Shown here: positions 44,080 through 55,401 of the stretch, piece by piece
Numbering within the stretch: the first letter of the stretch is position 1
Layout: every line of letters starts with the position of its first letter
NCBI RefSeq assembly: GCF_019800885.1
Contig: NZ_JAHVKE010000002.1
Span: forward strand, 806,001-870,000
Direction of reading: 5' to 3'
Length of the DNA: 64,000 nt
From: Maritalea mobilis
GTDB taxonomy: Bacteria > Pseudomonadota > Alphaproteobacteria > Rhodobacterales > Rhodobacteraceae
Translations under genes and position numbers: made by a program
Notes under the pieces: generated by a model
What the model was told of the DNA's origin: nothing
The model's database searches: none
What the model saw: the letters and a program-made list of their open reading frames with translations, nothing else

Positions 44080-44475
44080 ATGAAGTGGATTATCGGAACG
44101 CGCCTCGTCGCCGTATTGATCTTGTTCGCAAGCCCGACCGTTGCCGACGTCGTGGGGGAGCGGGAGTACTTCGTCGCATGCGCCGGGTGTCACGGAGAAA
44201 GCGCATTGGGGGATGGCCCGCTGGCCGGTTTGCTGAACATAGAAACCCCCGGGCTTCTTCAGCTTTCGCAGGCGAACGGGGGTACCTTTCCGTTTGAAGC
44301 TGTCCTGGCAACGATCGATGGCCGGGACGGCATGCGGGCGCATGGCAGCGCGATGCCTGTCTGGGGCGAGCGCTTCCAGATTTCGGCGAGCAGCGAACGA
44401 GGCGAGACCGCGGACATGGTCGTGAGAGGCAGAATTCTTTCTCTCGTCACTTACCTGCAGTCGATCCAGCAGTAA
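44080..44475 (+). CDS. Exported c-type cytochrome-like protein
   Basis: This 131-residue protein has a signal peptide (RLVAVLILFASPTVA, cleaved near residue 22). A single haem-attachment motif CAGCHG lies in FVACAGCHGESALGDGP near residue 40, and a possible Met ligand is in SAMPVWGERF near 92. It should be a periplasmic electron carrier or enzyme subunit. The ATG at 44080 is preferred, with GGGAGG upstream; an ATG six codons earlier is possible. It lies between the two copies of the carB 3' end, so it probably came in with the insertion. Confidence 0.82.
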   Translation: MKWIIGTRLVAVLILFASPTVADVVGEREYFVACAGCHGESALGDGPLAGLLNIETPGLLQLSQANGGTFPFEAVLATIDGRDGMRAHGSAMPVWGERFQISASSERGETADMVVRGRILSLVTYLQSIQQ

Positions 44476-44574
44476 GCGCAGACGCCGTTTCGACACGCGG
44501 ATCGCTGGCGTAGGTCACACATGACGGGCGCCGCCCGCCGCGTCGTCTGACGGCCCTTATTCGGCAGAGGGCGC

Positions 44575-44592
44575 GGCGGGATAAATCCCGCC
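44575..44592. terminator. Inverted repeat right after carB
   Basis: GGCGGGAT-aa-ATCCCGCC is a perfect 8-bp stem immediately 3' of the carB stop. The duplication at 43635 begins inside its right arm. Confidence 0.65.
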
Positions 44593-47922
<3,330 letters not shown>

Positions 47923-48129
47923 GTCATTCCCCAGGGTCAGCAGGCACCGGTCGAGGGACCGGGCCGGGCGGCGCGCAAATTGCTGGCGTTATAGACAGGC
48001 AAGCGTTGCGCGCAAGGGGCGATCCGGGGTGCAGACGGGCCGGGGGGACACCGCGACGCATTCCAAATGAACCGTGCGGCGGTTTTGAGCGTATACCTGT
48101 AAAGGAAACGTGACACGTGGAGGTCAGCC

Positions 48130-48801
48130 ATGCCCATCAAGGCCATTTTCTTCGGCGCCATCGGAACGCTGGCCGAAACCTCGGAAGTGCAGCGCGAGGC
48201 CTTCAACCTTGCCTTCAAGCAATCTGGCCTCGACTGGGTGTGGGACCGAGCCAGCTATGTCCGGATGCTGGAGGTGCCGGGCGGCGCGCGGCGCATCGCC
48301 GATTTCGCCCGCATGATGGACGAGGTGGTGGACGCCCCGGCCATCTATTCGCGCAAGGTCGCCAATTTCCGCGCGCTGGTGCTGGATCGCGGGATCACCC
48401 CGCGCCCCGGCGTGGTCGAGGTGATCGAGGCCGCGCGCGCGGCCGGTGTGAAGATCGGCTGGGCCACCTCGACCTATCCTGACACGGTCGAGTTGATGCT
48501 GGAGGGGCTGGCGGGCTCCATCCCGCGGGATCGATTCGATTATATCGGAGACGGCGCGCGGGTCGCGGCGCGCAAACCCGCACCCGACATCTACCTCGAT
48601 GCGCTGGCGCAGACGGGCGTTGCGGCCACCGAGGCGCTGGCCATCGAGGATACGCCCGAAAGCGCCGAGGCGGCCCTGGCCGCAGGGCTGCGCTGCGTGG
48701 CCTTCCCGGGCGAGGCGGCGCGCGCGCGGGCCTTCCCCGAAGGATGCGTGGTGGTGGACACGCTCTCGGTGGACCTGCTGAAAACCCCGCTCGCCGCCTG
48801 A
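48130..48801 (+). CDS. HAD-like protein lacking the catalytic aspartate (paralogue)
   Basis: This 223-residue protein belongs to the CbbY-like HAD group by length and by motifs II to IV: IGWATSTYPD, ARKPAPDIYLDAL and AIEDTPESAEAALAAG. However, motif I reads AIFFGAIGTLAET (residues 5-17) where DxDGT is expected, so nucleophile and general acid are missing. It is less degenerate than its paralogue at 17815. The function may be binding rather than catalysis. It is divergent from carB; GTGGAGG precedes the ATG. Confidence 0.82.
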   Translation: MPIKAIFFGAIGTLAETSEVQREAFNLAFKQSGLDWVWDRASYVRMLEVPGGARRIADFARMMDEVVDAPAIYSRKVANFRALVLDRGITPRPGVVEVIEAARAAGVKIGWATSTYPDTVELMLEGLAGSIPRDRFDYIGDGARVAARKPAPDIYLDALAQTGVAATEALAIEDTPESAEAALAAGLRCVAFPGEAARARAFPEGCVVVDTLSVDLLKTPLAA

Positions 48802-48860
48802 GGCTTGCCCGCGCGCGCGCGCCGGTCTAGGCCGGTCGCGGATTGCATGGGGGTCTTCGG

Positions 48861-49190
48861 ATGATCTGGCTTTATCTTGTCATCGCCATCGCGGGCGAGG
48901 TGATCGCCACGACCGCGCTGAAGGCCAGCGACGGGTTCACCCGCGCGGGCCCCGTGGCCATCGTCGTGGTGGGGTATGGCGTGGCCTTCTACTTCCTCGC
49001 GCTTGTGCTGCGCAGCCTGCCCCTTGGGGTGACCTACGCGATCTGGTCGGGCCTTGGCGTGGCGCTGGTCACGCTGATCGGCTGGCTGGTCTATGACCAG
49101 CGGCTGGACGGCGCGGCGATGATGGGGATCGGGCTGATCGTGGCGGGGGTGCTGGTGCTGAACCTGTTTTCCGGCACGACGCCGCATTGA
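48861..49190 (+). CDS. SMR family (EmrE/SugE-like) efflux protein
   Basis: This 109-residue protein has four membrane helices. The first contains the proton/drug-coupling glutamate in [15 protein letters not shown] (near residue 14), and [20 protein letters not shown] forms helix 3. It exports quaternary ammonium or guanidinium-type cations as a dimer. The ATG at 48861 gives the standard N-terminus; an upstream TTG adds six non-family residues. A short palindrome repeat follows the stop. Confidence 0.88.
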   Translation: MIWLYLVIAIAGEVIATTALKASDGFTRAGPVAIVVVGYGVAFYFLALVLRSLPLGVTYAIWSGLGVALVTLIGWLVYDQRLDGAAMMGIGLIVAGVLVLNLFSGTTPH

Positions 49191-49196
49191 GGCGCC

Positions 49197-49238
49197 GGAA
49201 AACTCGAGGTTTCCAGCCCGTTTTCGCCGGCGAAAACG
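49197..49238 (+). repeat. Palindrome pair after the SMR gene
   Basis: GGAAA/TTTCC around CTCGAG (49197-49214), then the 20-base perfect palindrome centred on GCCGGC (49219-49238). It corresponds to the right half of the array at 32341-32426, again just after a stop codon and in the same orientation. Confidence 0.7.
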
Positions 49239-49254
49239 TAGGCGCGCGTGCCGT

Positions 49255-50481
49255 CTATTCCGCCGCCATCCGGCGCGGGCGGTCGGCGGGGTAGAGGTAG
49301 TCGCGGGTCAGCGGCACGGCCTCTTGCCGGCGGGTCATCTGGTACTGGAAGACGCATTGCCCATGGTGGCGGAAGGTCACCTCGCAGGCCTTCAGGTAAT
49401 AACGCCACATCCGGCAGAAGCGCTCGTCATAGAGCGCGCGGGCCTTGTCCTCGTTCGCGACGAAGCGGTCGAACCAATGGCGCAGCGTCTCGGCGTAATG
49501 CAGGCGCCAGACCTCGATATCGGTCGGGTAAAGCCCGGCCTTTTCCACCGCCGCCGCCATTTCCGACAGGGCGGGCACATAGCCGCCGGGGAAGATGTAT
49601 TTCGTGATCCAAGGGCTGGTGGCGCCGGGCGGAGTGGAGCGCCCGATGGTGTGGATCAGGGCCACGCCGTCGTCCTTGAGCCGGTCATGGACCGTCTCGA
49701 AATACTCGCGGTAATGGGGCACGCCGACATGTTCGAACATGCCGATGGAGACGATCCGGTCGAACTGCCCGGTGACTGAGCGATAGTCCCGCAACTCGAA
49801 CCGCACCCTGTCCGAGAGGCCCGCCGCGGCGGCGCGCTCGGTCGCGATCTTGTGCTGTTCCTCGCTGAGGGTGACGCCCAGCACCTTGACCCCGTAATCG
49901 CGCGCCAGCGTCAGCGCCATGCCGCCCCAGCCGCAGCCGATCTCGAACACCTCCATGCCCGGTTCCAGCAGAAGCTTGCCCGCGATGTGATGCTTCTTGG
50001 CCTCCTGCGCGGCCTCGAGCGACATCTCGGGATCGGCGAAATAGGCGCAGGAATACTGCCGGTCGGCATCGAGGAAGAGATCGTATAGCTCGCCCGACAG
50101 GTCGTAGTGATGCGCCACGTTCTGGCGCGCCTTGTAGGCCGGGTTCCACTGGTCGAAGCGGCGGCGCGCGCGGCGGGCCGTCTGCCCGATCTCGCGCCAC
50201 AAGACCTTCTGCTTGCGGTTGGAGTTCTGAACGGCGAGGGCCAGCAGCCCCTCGACATCGTCCTGCGCCACGCTCAGGCGGCCATCCATATAGGCTTCGC
50301 CCAAGGCGATCTCGGTGTTCAAAACCAGCTTTCGCGGCAGGCTGGGGTCGGTCATGGTGACGCGAACGGGCTCTGCCCCCTCCTCGCCGTAGCGCCGCGT
50401 GGTGCCATCGGGATAGGTAATTTCGACTGCGCCGATCACGAACAGATCCCGCAGCATACGGTCGAGGATACGGTCCCACAT
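49255..50481 (-). CDS. Cyclopropane-fatty-acyl-phospholipid synthase family methyltransferase
   Basis: This 408-residue SAM-dependent enzyme is predicted to methylenate or methylate unsaturated membrane fatty acids. It has an N-terminal small domain, then NVAHHYDLSGELYDLFLD near 125, SAM motif EIGCGWGGMALTLA near 178, MFEHVGVPHYREYF near 245, and RHWFDRFVANEDKARALY near 355. Length is that of bacterial CFA synthases. It has a GAGGAG Shine-Dalgarno before the ATG at 50481. It is divergent from bchJ; the shared promoter region contains an FnrL-type box. Confidence 0.9.
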   Translation of the reverse strand: MWDRILDRMLRDLFVIGAVEITYPDGTTRRYGEEGAEPVRVTMTDPSLPRKLVLNTEIALGEAYMDGRLSVAQDDVEGLLALAVQNSNRKQKVLWREIGQTARRARRRFDQWNPAYKARQNVAHHYDLSGELYDLFLDADRQYSCAYFADPEMSLEAAQEAKKHHIAGKLLLEPGMEVFEIGCGWGGMALTLARDYGVKVLGVTLSEEQHKIATERAAAAGLSDRVRFELRDYRSVTGQFDRIVSIGMFEHVGVPHYREYFETVHDRLKDDGVALIHTIGRSTPPGATSPWITKYIFPGGYVPALSEMAAAVEKAGLYPTDIEVWRLHYAETLRHWFDRFVANEDKARALYDERFCRMWRYYLKACEVTFRHHGQCVFQYQMTRRQEAVPLTRDYLYPADRPRRMAAE

Positions 50482-50592
50482 CGCGGCTCTCCTCGCGGGT
50501 GTCGGTGCTTCCCTTCCTGCGACAATCAGTCTGCCGGATTGCGACAATTTTTCAAGAGGCGCGTTGAAACGCCTGTCTTTCTTGGGAAAAGC

Positions 50593-50606
50593 TTGATCTG
50601 CGTCAA
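50593..50606. promoter_or_regulatory. FnrL/FNR-type box between cfa and bchJ
   Basis: TTGAT-CTGC-GTCAA differs by one base from the TTGAT-N4-ATCAA consensus and matches the common TTGATNNNNNTCAA form. It lies 107 bases before bchJ and 112 before the methyltransferase start. Confidence 0.6.
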
Positions 50607-50712
50607 CCTGATCCGACGTGTTTCGTGGTCTTGTAAGCCGACGCCGGGCCGGAGAGTCGCGCAGCTGCGCCGCCCTCCGAGGATCTGGCCGGCGACCCGA
50701 TGGAGGTGGGAC

Positions 50713-51303
50713 ATGAACGCACAAACGGGCCGGATCGGACCGAACGCCATTCTGCAACTTGTCCCCGTTCTGGAGGACGAGGCCGGCCCCGAGGTCACGG
50801 CCCATCTGATGGCCATGGCGGGGGTGATCGAAATTCCCAATCCGGCCGAGGGGCTGATCGACGAGGGGCCCGCCGCGCGGCTGCACCAGGCCATGCGGGC
50901 AGAGATGCCCGATGCCGCCCCGCGCCTGGCCAAGGAAGCGGGGAAACGGACCGGGGACTACATCCTCGCCCACCGGATCCCCTCCAAGGCGCAAGCCATC
51001 CTGCGGCTCTTGCCGGCACGCCTTGCCGCGCCGATCCTGGCCAAGGCCGTCGCGAAACATGCCTGGACCTTTTGCGGGTCGGGCGATTTCCGGCTGGTTT
51101 CGACATGGCCCGTGGTGTTCGAGATCGGCGACAACCCGGTGGTGCGAGGGGAACGTTCGGATGTGCCGCTGTGCCATTGGCACGCGGCGGTGTTCGAGCG
51201 GTTGTTCTCGGAACTCTGCGGGCCTGGCTGGAGCTGCGAAGAGGTCGCCTGCTGCGCCCAAGGGGCCGAGGCGTGCCGCTTCGAGATGGCCCGCGTGCGG
51301 TGA
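50713..51303 (+). CDS. bchJ: BchJ-like V4R-domain protein
   Basis: This 196-residue protein starts with GRIGPNAILQLVPVLEDEAG and carries the V4R (4-vinyl reductase-type) domain with IPSKAQAILRLLPARLAAP, HAWTFCGSGDF and LCHWHAAVFERLF, ending in a Cys-rich group EEVACCAQGAEACRFE. BchJ was named a vinyl reductase of bacteriochlorophyll synthesis; later work gives that reaction to BciA/BciB, and BchJ probably binds or delivers a tetrapyrrole intermediate. No other bch, crt or puf gene is in the window. GGAGG precedes the ATG. Confidence 0.8.
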   Translation: MNAQTGRIGPNAILQLVPVLEDEAGPEVTAHLMAMAGVIEIPNPAEGLIDEGPAARLHQAMRAEMPDAAPRLAKEAGKRTGDYILAHRIPSKAQAILRLLPARLAAPILAKAVAKHAWTFCGSGDFRLVSTWPVVFEIGDNPVVRGERSDVPLCHWHAAVFERLFSELCGPGWSCEEVACCAQGAEACRFEMARVR

Positions 51304-51312
51304 TCCGGGGTA

Positions 51313-51428
51313 TTGCGCCGCGGCGTTGCCGCGTCGCCCGGTGGGCTGTGCCCTCGGACCCCCTCCGGGGGCCACTCGGGCGCAGCGGGGCGTGGGACGC
51401 CCCTGCATATTTGAAGGATAAAGATGGG
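51313..51428 (+). repeat. Three-hairpin 3'-end repeat, copy C
   Basis: Starts 9 bases after the bchJ stop. Stem 1 is CGCGGC-gtt-GCCGCG, stem 2 is GACCCCC/GGGGGCC-like (different sequence from other copies), stem 3 is GGGGCGT-ggg-ACGCCCC, and the tail is GCATATTTGAAGGATAAAGA. The stems differ from the other copies yet still pair. Confidence 0.85.
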
Positions 51429-51572
51429 TGCGTTTAACGCCTTCTTTACCTTGGCGCTCCATATTCGAGGCACGGTACAGGCAGGCATGCCGATGACCGT
51501 GGATGAAGATGCACGCCCTGCCTCGTGAAGCCGGTTCGGATAGCGGGGCAGGGCGTCGCCTTTCGCGCCCTT
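51429..51572. other. Gap between two opposed repeat copies
   Basis: 144 bases with no supported gene. TTAA-N7-TTTACC (51433 onward) is close to a CtrA-type site, and a 13-codon frame with ATG is present, but neither has support beyond the bare sequence. Confidence 0.4.
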
Positions 51573-51700
51573 CCCATCTTTATCCAGAAAAATATGCCGG
51601 CTCGCGGGTCACGATCTCAGGCCGAGGTCGAAATCCTGGCGCCCCCGGCCGCTTGCGGCCGGGCGGGCTGTCGATGGCTTCCCCTGGGAAGCTTGAGACA
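51573..51700 (-). repeat. Three-hairpin 3'-end repeat, copy F (partial)
   Basis: Reads on the minus strand from the NlpD-like gene stop. Only one strong stem is kept, CCCGGCCGC-tt-GCGGCCGGG (51644-51663), followed by the tail GGCATATTTTTCTGGATAAA then GATGGG. It stands tail to tail with copy C. Confidence 0.65.
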
Positions 51701-51717
51701 GGCCGCACAACCGCCCG

Positions 51718-52824
51718 TCAGGGCAGGAATTGCGCCGGATCGACCGATTCGAACCCGCGACGGACTTCGAAATGCAGGAAGGACGGGTCGCCTGCGCCCA
51801 CCTCGGCCACGCTCTGACCGCGGCTGACGCTGTCTCCGCGCGACACGCGGATGTTCTGGATATTGGCATAGACGGTCAGCAACCCGTCCTCGTGTCGGAT
51901 CACGAGGATCGGGATCTGGTCGGTGTCCTGCGTGATCGCGGCGACGGTGCCGTTGGCGGCGGCGCGCACGGCGGTGCCGGCCGGGGCGGCATAGTCGATC
52001 CCGTCGGTTCCGGCCGAGAAATCGCGCAGGACCGACCCGTCGACGGGCCGCACGAAGCGCGCGTTGGTCTCGGGCTGCGGCGCCGGGGCGGGGGCGGCCG
52101 GCCCGCCGCCCGTTGCCGGCGGCAGGGGGGCGGCCTCGATCGCGTCGGGAAGCGGGTTGGCCGCCGAGGGCGGCGGCGGCGCGATCGAGGCGCCCGGACG
52201 CTGTGCCTCGGTATCGGCGGCGGCCTGCTCGATCACGATCGGGATAATCAGGTACTGCCCCTCGCGCACGGCCAGGTCGGGGCCGAGCCCGTTCCATTCG
52301 GCCAGCGACCGCACCGACACGCCGTAGAGCCGCGCGATGGAATAGGCCGTTTCGCCGCGTCCGACGCGGTGCTGCACCGGTTCCTGCCCGGGCTGGAGCG
52401 CCGGACCGGACGCCGAGGGCCCCCGTGCCTCGGCCTCGTCGATCGCCCCGCGGGCGAGCGCGGCGATATCGGTGCCCGCTCCGGCGCCCGGCGCCACGCG
52501 GCGCGGCATCGCCAGGACCTCGTCGGCGCGCAGCGTGTCCGTTGCATTGCGCCCGTTGAACCGCGCCAGTTCCTCGGGGCTCAGCCCCACGCGCGTGGCC
52601 ACATCGGCCACGGTATCGCCGCGGCGGGCCACGACCATCTGGTAGCTTTCATAGGTGATCAGACCGTTGGCATCGGGCTCGGGGCGCGGTGCTGTTTCGG
52701 ACCCGACACCGGACGAGATCGGCCCGCCGCGAAAATCGAAATCGAGCTCCGGCACGGCCCCGACGCAGCCGGCCAGCAAAGGGACGGAGAGGCCGAGGGC
52801 GAGGATCGGGGTCAATCGGGGCAT
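51718..52824 (-). CDS. NlpD-like lipoprotein: two LysM domains and degenerate LytM
   Basis: This 368-residue protein has a type II signal peptide with lipobox LLAGC (near residue 17). LysM 1 is near 60-110 (VARRGDTVADVATRVGL) and LysM 2 near 155-200 (VGRGETAYSIARLYGV), followed by a Pro/Ala linker. A C-terminal LytM/M23 domain has GIDYAAPAGTAVRAAANGTV and FLHFEVRRG. Two of the zinc-site histidines are missing (GTDGIDYA instead of HxGID; YANIQ instead of HL), as in NlpD/EnvC, which activate cell-division amidases rather than cut peptidoglycan. It lies downstream of pcm and surE on the same strand, as nlpD does in many proteobacteria. Confidence 0.87.
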   Translation of the reverse strand: MPRLTPILALGLSVPLLAGCVGAVPELDFDFRGGPISSGVGSETAPRPEPDANGLITYESYQMVVARRGDTVADVATRVGLSPEELARFNGRNATDTLRADEVLAMPRRVAPGAGAGTDIAALARGAIDEAEARGPSASGPALQPGQEPVQHRVGRGETAYSIARLYGVSVRSLAEWNGLGPDLAVREGQYLIIPIVIEQAAADTEAQRPGASIAPPPPSAANPLPDAIEAAPLPPATGGGPAAPAPAPQPETNARFVRPVDGSVLRDFSAGTDGIDYAAPAGTAVRAAANGTVAAITQDTDQIPILVIRHEDGLLTVYANIQNIRVSRGDSVSRGQSVAEVGAGDPSFLHFEVRRGFESVDPAQFLP

Positions 52825-52955
52825 GGTGCGGTCCTGTGCTCGGGCCGGCCGGAACATGGGCCGGAGGTGCTCGTCACTCGTCATCAGGGGCATCGCCCCC
52901 TGTTTTGCAAGGGTTCTACACCGAAGCGCGGTCCGGTTTCCAGCCCCCGCGCCGC

Positions 52956-53597
52956 TCAGTCCCGCGCCAGCCCTTCGACCAGCGGCACGAAGCGCACGGG
53001 CATCAGTTCCTCGTAGTCGAACCCGTCGGCCCTGCGCGTCACCTTGATGAGGCTTTGCACGTGATCGGACTGTCCGACCGGCAGAACCATGATCCCGCCC
53101 TCCTTCAACTGCGCCAGCAGCGGGCCCGGCGGGTCCTCGGCCGCTGCGGTCACCAGGATGCGGTCGAACGGCCCCTGGTCCGGCAGCCCGAAACAGCCAT
53201 CCGAGGTCAGCACCGTGATGTTGGAATAGCCGCCACGGGTAAAGATCAGCTCCGCTGCGCGGGTCAGGCTGCGGTGGCGGTCGACGGTGTAGACGCGCCG
53301 CGCCAGGTGGCTCAGCACCGCCGCCTGGTAGCCCGAGCCGGTGCCGACCTCCAGCACCGTGTCGCGCGGCTGCACCTGCAAGGCCTGCGTCATGAGCCCG
53401 ACGACCGAGGGCTGGCTGATGGTCTGGCCGCAGGAAATCGGCAGGGGCATGTCGTCATAGGCGCGATCGGCGAAATGCCCGCGGACGAATTGCCCCCGAT
53501 CGACCTTTTCCATCGCCGACAAGACGCGCGCATCCGTTACGCCCTTCTGGCGCAACTGGAACAGGAACTGCATCTTGCGTTCGGCGTCGTCTATCAT
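52956..53597 (-). CDS. pcm: Protein-L-isoaspartate O-methyltransferase
   Basis: This 213-residue enzyme methylates damaged isoaspartyl residues with SAM to start their repair. Features are [18 protein letters not shown] near 46 (substrate loop), the SAM motif [15 protein letters not shown] near 80, and [14 protein letters not shown] near 142. Length is normal. The ATG overlaps the surE stop (ATGA), a classic surE-pcm-nlpD arrangement seen across proteobacteria. The longer upstream frame is the surE shadow. Confidence 0.95.
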   Translation of the reverse strand: MIDDAERKMQFLFQLRQKGVTDARVLSAMEKVDRGQFVRGHFADRAYDDMPLPISCGQTISQPSVVGLMTQALQVQPRDTVLEVGTGSGYQAAVLSHLARRVYTVDRHRSLTRAAELIFTRGGYSNITVLTSDGCFGLPDQGPFDRILVTAAAEDPPGPLLAQLKEGGIMVLPVGQSDHVQSLIKVTRRADGFDYEELMPVRFVPLVEGLARD

Positions 53598-54379
53598 TCC
53601 AGCGCAGACCTCAGACCGTCCAGCGCCTCGTGCGCGGTCAGGTCCGCCCGCAGCGGCGTGACCGAGATGTAGCCGTCGAGATTGGCGTGCGCGTCGGTGC
53701 CCGGCTGGGTCGGCACATCCTGCGGCCCGCCCCGGATCCAAAGGAAGCGCCGGCCATTGGGGGCGACCTGCGGCGACATGCCGAACCCCGTGCCGCGCCG
53801 GAACCCCTGCGCGGTCACGCGGGTGCCCTTCACCTCCGAGGCGGGCAGGGGCGGGAAATTCACGTTGTAGAACACGCGGTAATCCTCGCGGTCCCAATGC
53901 CCCTGCTCCCAAAGCGTGCGAACCAGCGCCGCGCCATGGGCGACGGCGGCCTCGAACGGATCGTCGAGGCCGATGTTCTTCGGCCCGAGATACTGGCTCA
54001 GCGCAATCGCGGGCAGGCCCTGAAGCGCGGCTTCCATCGCGCCGCCGATGGTGCCGGAATACAGCACGTTCTCGGCGGCGTTGTTGCCCCGGTTCACCCC
54101 CGACAGGACAAGGTCGGGCGGCGTGTCGGCCAGCACGTCGCTCAGCCCCGCCAGCACGCAATCGGCCGGCGTGCCCTCGGCGGCGAACCGGCGCGGGCCC
54201 AGCTCGGCGATCATCGTGGGGTGGACGTAGGAAATGCAATGCGCCACGCCCGATTGCTCGAAGGCCGGCGCGACGGTCCAGACCTCGCCCGAGGGGCCAG
54301 CCACCTCGGCGGCGATGGCCTCCAGCACCGTCAGGCCCGGGGCGTTGATGCCGTCGTCATTGGTGATGAGAATGCGCAT
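53594..54379 (-). CDS. surE: 5'/3'-nucleotidase SurE
   Basis: This 261-residue metal-dependent phosphatase acts on nucleoside monophosphates and is linked to stationary-phase survival. The N-terminal metal site is [15 protein letters not shown] (residues 2-16), with [14 protein letters not shown] near 82, [20 protein letters not shown] near 100-119 and [15 protein letters not shown] near the end. Full length. It is coupled to pcm by a 4-base overlap. Confidence 0.96.
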   Translation of the reverse strand: MRILITNDDGINAPGLTVLEAIAAEVAGPSGEVWTVAPAFEQSGVAHCISYVHPTMIAELGPRRFAAEGTPADCVLAGLSDVLADTPPDLVLSGVNRGNNAAENVLYSGTIGGAMEAALQGLPAIALSQYLGPKNIGLDDPFEAAVAHGAALVRTLWEQGHWDREDYRVFYNVNFPPLPASEVKGTRVTAQGFRRGTGFGMSPQVAPNGRRFLWIRGGPQDVPTQPGTDAHANLDGYISVTPLRADLTAHEALDGLRSALE

Positions 54380-54530
54380 GGAAACTCCGGAAGGTCAGGC
54401 GTGGGTGGCGCAAAAGGGCCGCTTTCGCGTGTAGCCCGTGGACCTTGGGCGAACAAGGGGGCCACCGCAGCGCACCCCTGCGCCGTGAGCCTGTGGTCAC
54501 GCCCCGCGGGCAGCAGAGCCCGGCCCATTG

Positions 54531-54636
54531 CATCTTTATCCCGAAAAATATGCCCGCCGGAGGCGTCAGCGCGGCAAGGGGCTCGATGCCCCTTGTCGCG
54601 CTTGCCCGGGCGACGCGGCAAGGCCGCGGCGCCCCC
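54531..54636 (-). repeat. Three-hairpin 3'-end repeat, copy D
   Basis: Reads on the minus strand from just after the stop of the TspO-like gene. Stem 1 is CGCGGC-ctt-GCCGCG, stem 2 is AAGGGGC-atcga-GCCCCTT, stem 3 is CGCC-tcc-GGCG, and the tail is GGCATATTTTTCGGGATAAA then GATG. It lies between co-directional genes. Confidence 0.8.
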
Positions 54637-54642
54637 CTCGGA

Positions 54643-55401
54643 TCAGGCGCGCAAGGCCACCCCTTGCCGCGTGGCCTGTCCCAGCAGAAGCACAGCCCCC
54701 GCCACCGCCGCAAACCCATAGAGCGTGGGCCAGTTCGCCACCGCGATGCCCACGGCGGCCCAGCCGGCGGCGAAGGCATAGGTCGGCGCGCGCAGCCGCT
54801 GGCTCAGCGGCAGGGCGATCAGAAGGGCCAGCGCCAGCCCCGCCCAACTGGCGGTCATCGGTTCCAATAGCCCAAAGCCCATGACCACCGTTGCCGTCGC
54901 GACCGAACTGGCCGCCGTCAGCCACCCGGCATAGAGCCCGATCGGCCAGGCCAGCCACCCCCGGTCCCGCACGGGCGCGCGCAAGAGCGCCCAGACGGCC
55001 CCGGCCCACATCACCCAGATCAGCACCGTGGCCATAACCGGCGAGCTCAGCGCGATCGGGATCCACGCCGCCCCCACCGCGAAGGACAGGAACAGCGGCC
55101 AGCGTATCGCGTCCCAGTCGGGCGCGCTGTCGCGCTTGATCAGGCCGAACAGGGCCGAGGCGACCAGCCAGATGTAGATGACGCCCCAGATCGCGAAGGC
55201 ATAGCCCGCGGGCGTGACCGGTGGCTCCAACACCTCGACCGGCATCTGCCCCGGCTCGAACCCGGTGAAAGGCTCGTTCAGGAAGGGCGAGACGAAAAAC
55301 GCCACCGCAGCGATCACGACGAAGACGGCCTTCATCCGCGCCGTGTCGCGCGGGTCGTCGGGGTTTTCGGGCGGCGGGTCGTTTGGGTTGATTTCAGTCA
55401 A
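54643..55401 (-). CDS. TspO/MBR-like tryptophan-rich membrane protein
   Basis: This 252-residue protein has six or so hydrophobic helices after a Pro/Asp-rich N-terminal tail ([13 protein letters not shown]). The segment [20 protein letters not shown] resembles the PPxxFxxxWxxLY element of TspO proteins, and WP/WA-rich helices follow. TspO-like proteins bind porphyrins or steroids; assignment is at family level only. Its start overlaps the 3' end of serS by eight bases, so it is co-transcribed with serS. Confidence 0.68.
   Translation of the reverse strand: MTEINPNDPPPENPDDPRDTARMKAVFVVIAAVAFFVSPFLNEPFTGFEPGQMPVEVLEPPVTPAGYAFAIWGVIYIWLVASALFGLIKRDSAPDWDAIRWPLFLSFAVGAAWIPIALSSPVMATVLIWVMWAGAVWALLRAPVRDRGWLAWPIGLYAGWLTAASSVATATVVMGFGLLEPMTASWAGLALALLIALPLSQRLRAPTYAFAAGWAAVGIAVANWPTLYGFAAVAGAVLLLGQATRQGVALRA

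Noticed and set aside
43891-44496. A minus-strand frame opposite the cytochrome-like gene, first suspected as a transposase remnant
   Set aside because: No transposase motif or inverted repeats could be found; the plus-strand gene with signal peptide and CxxCH is far better supported.
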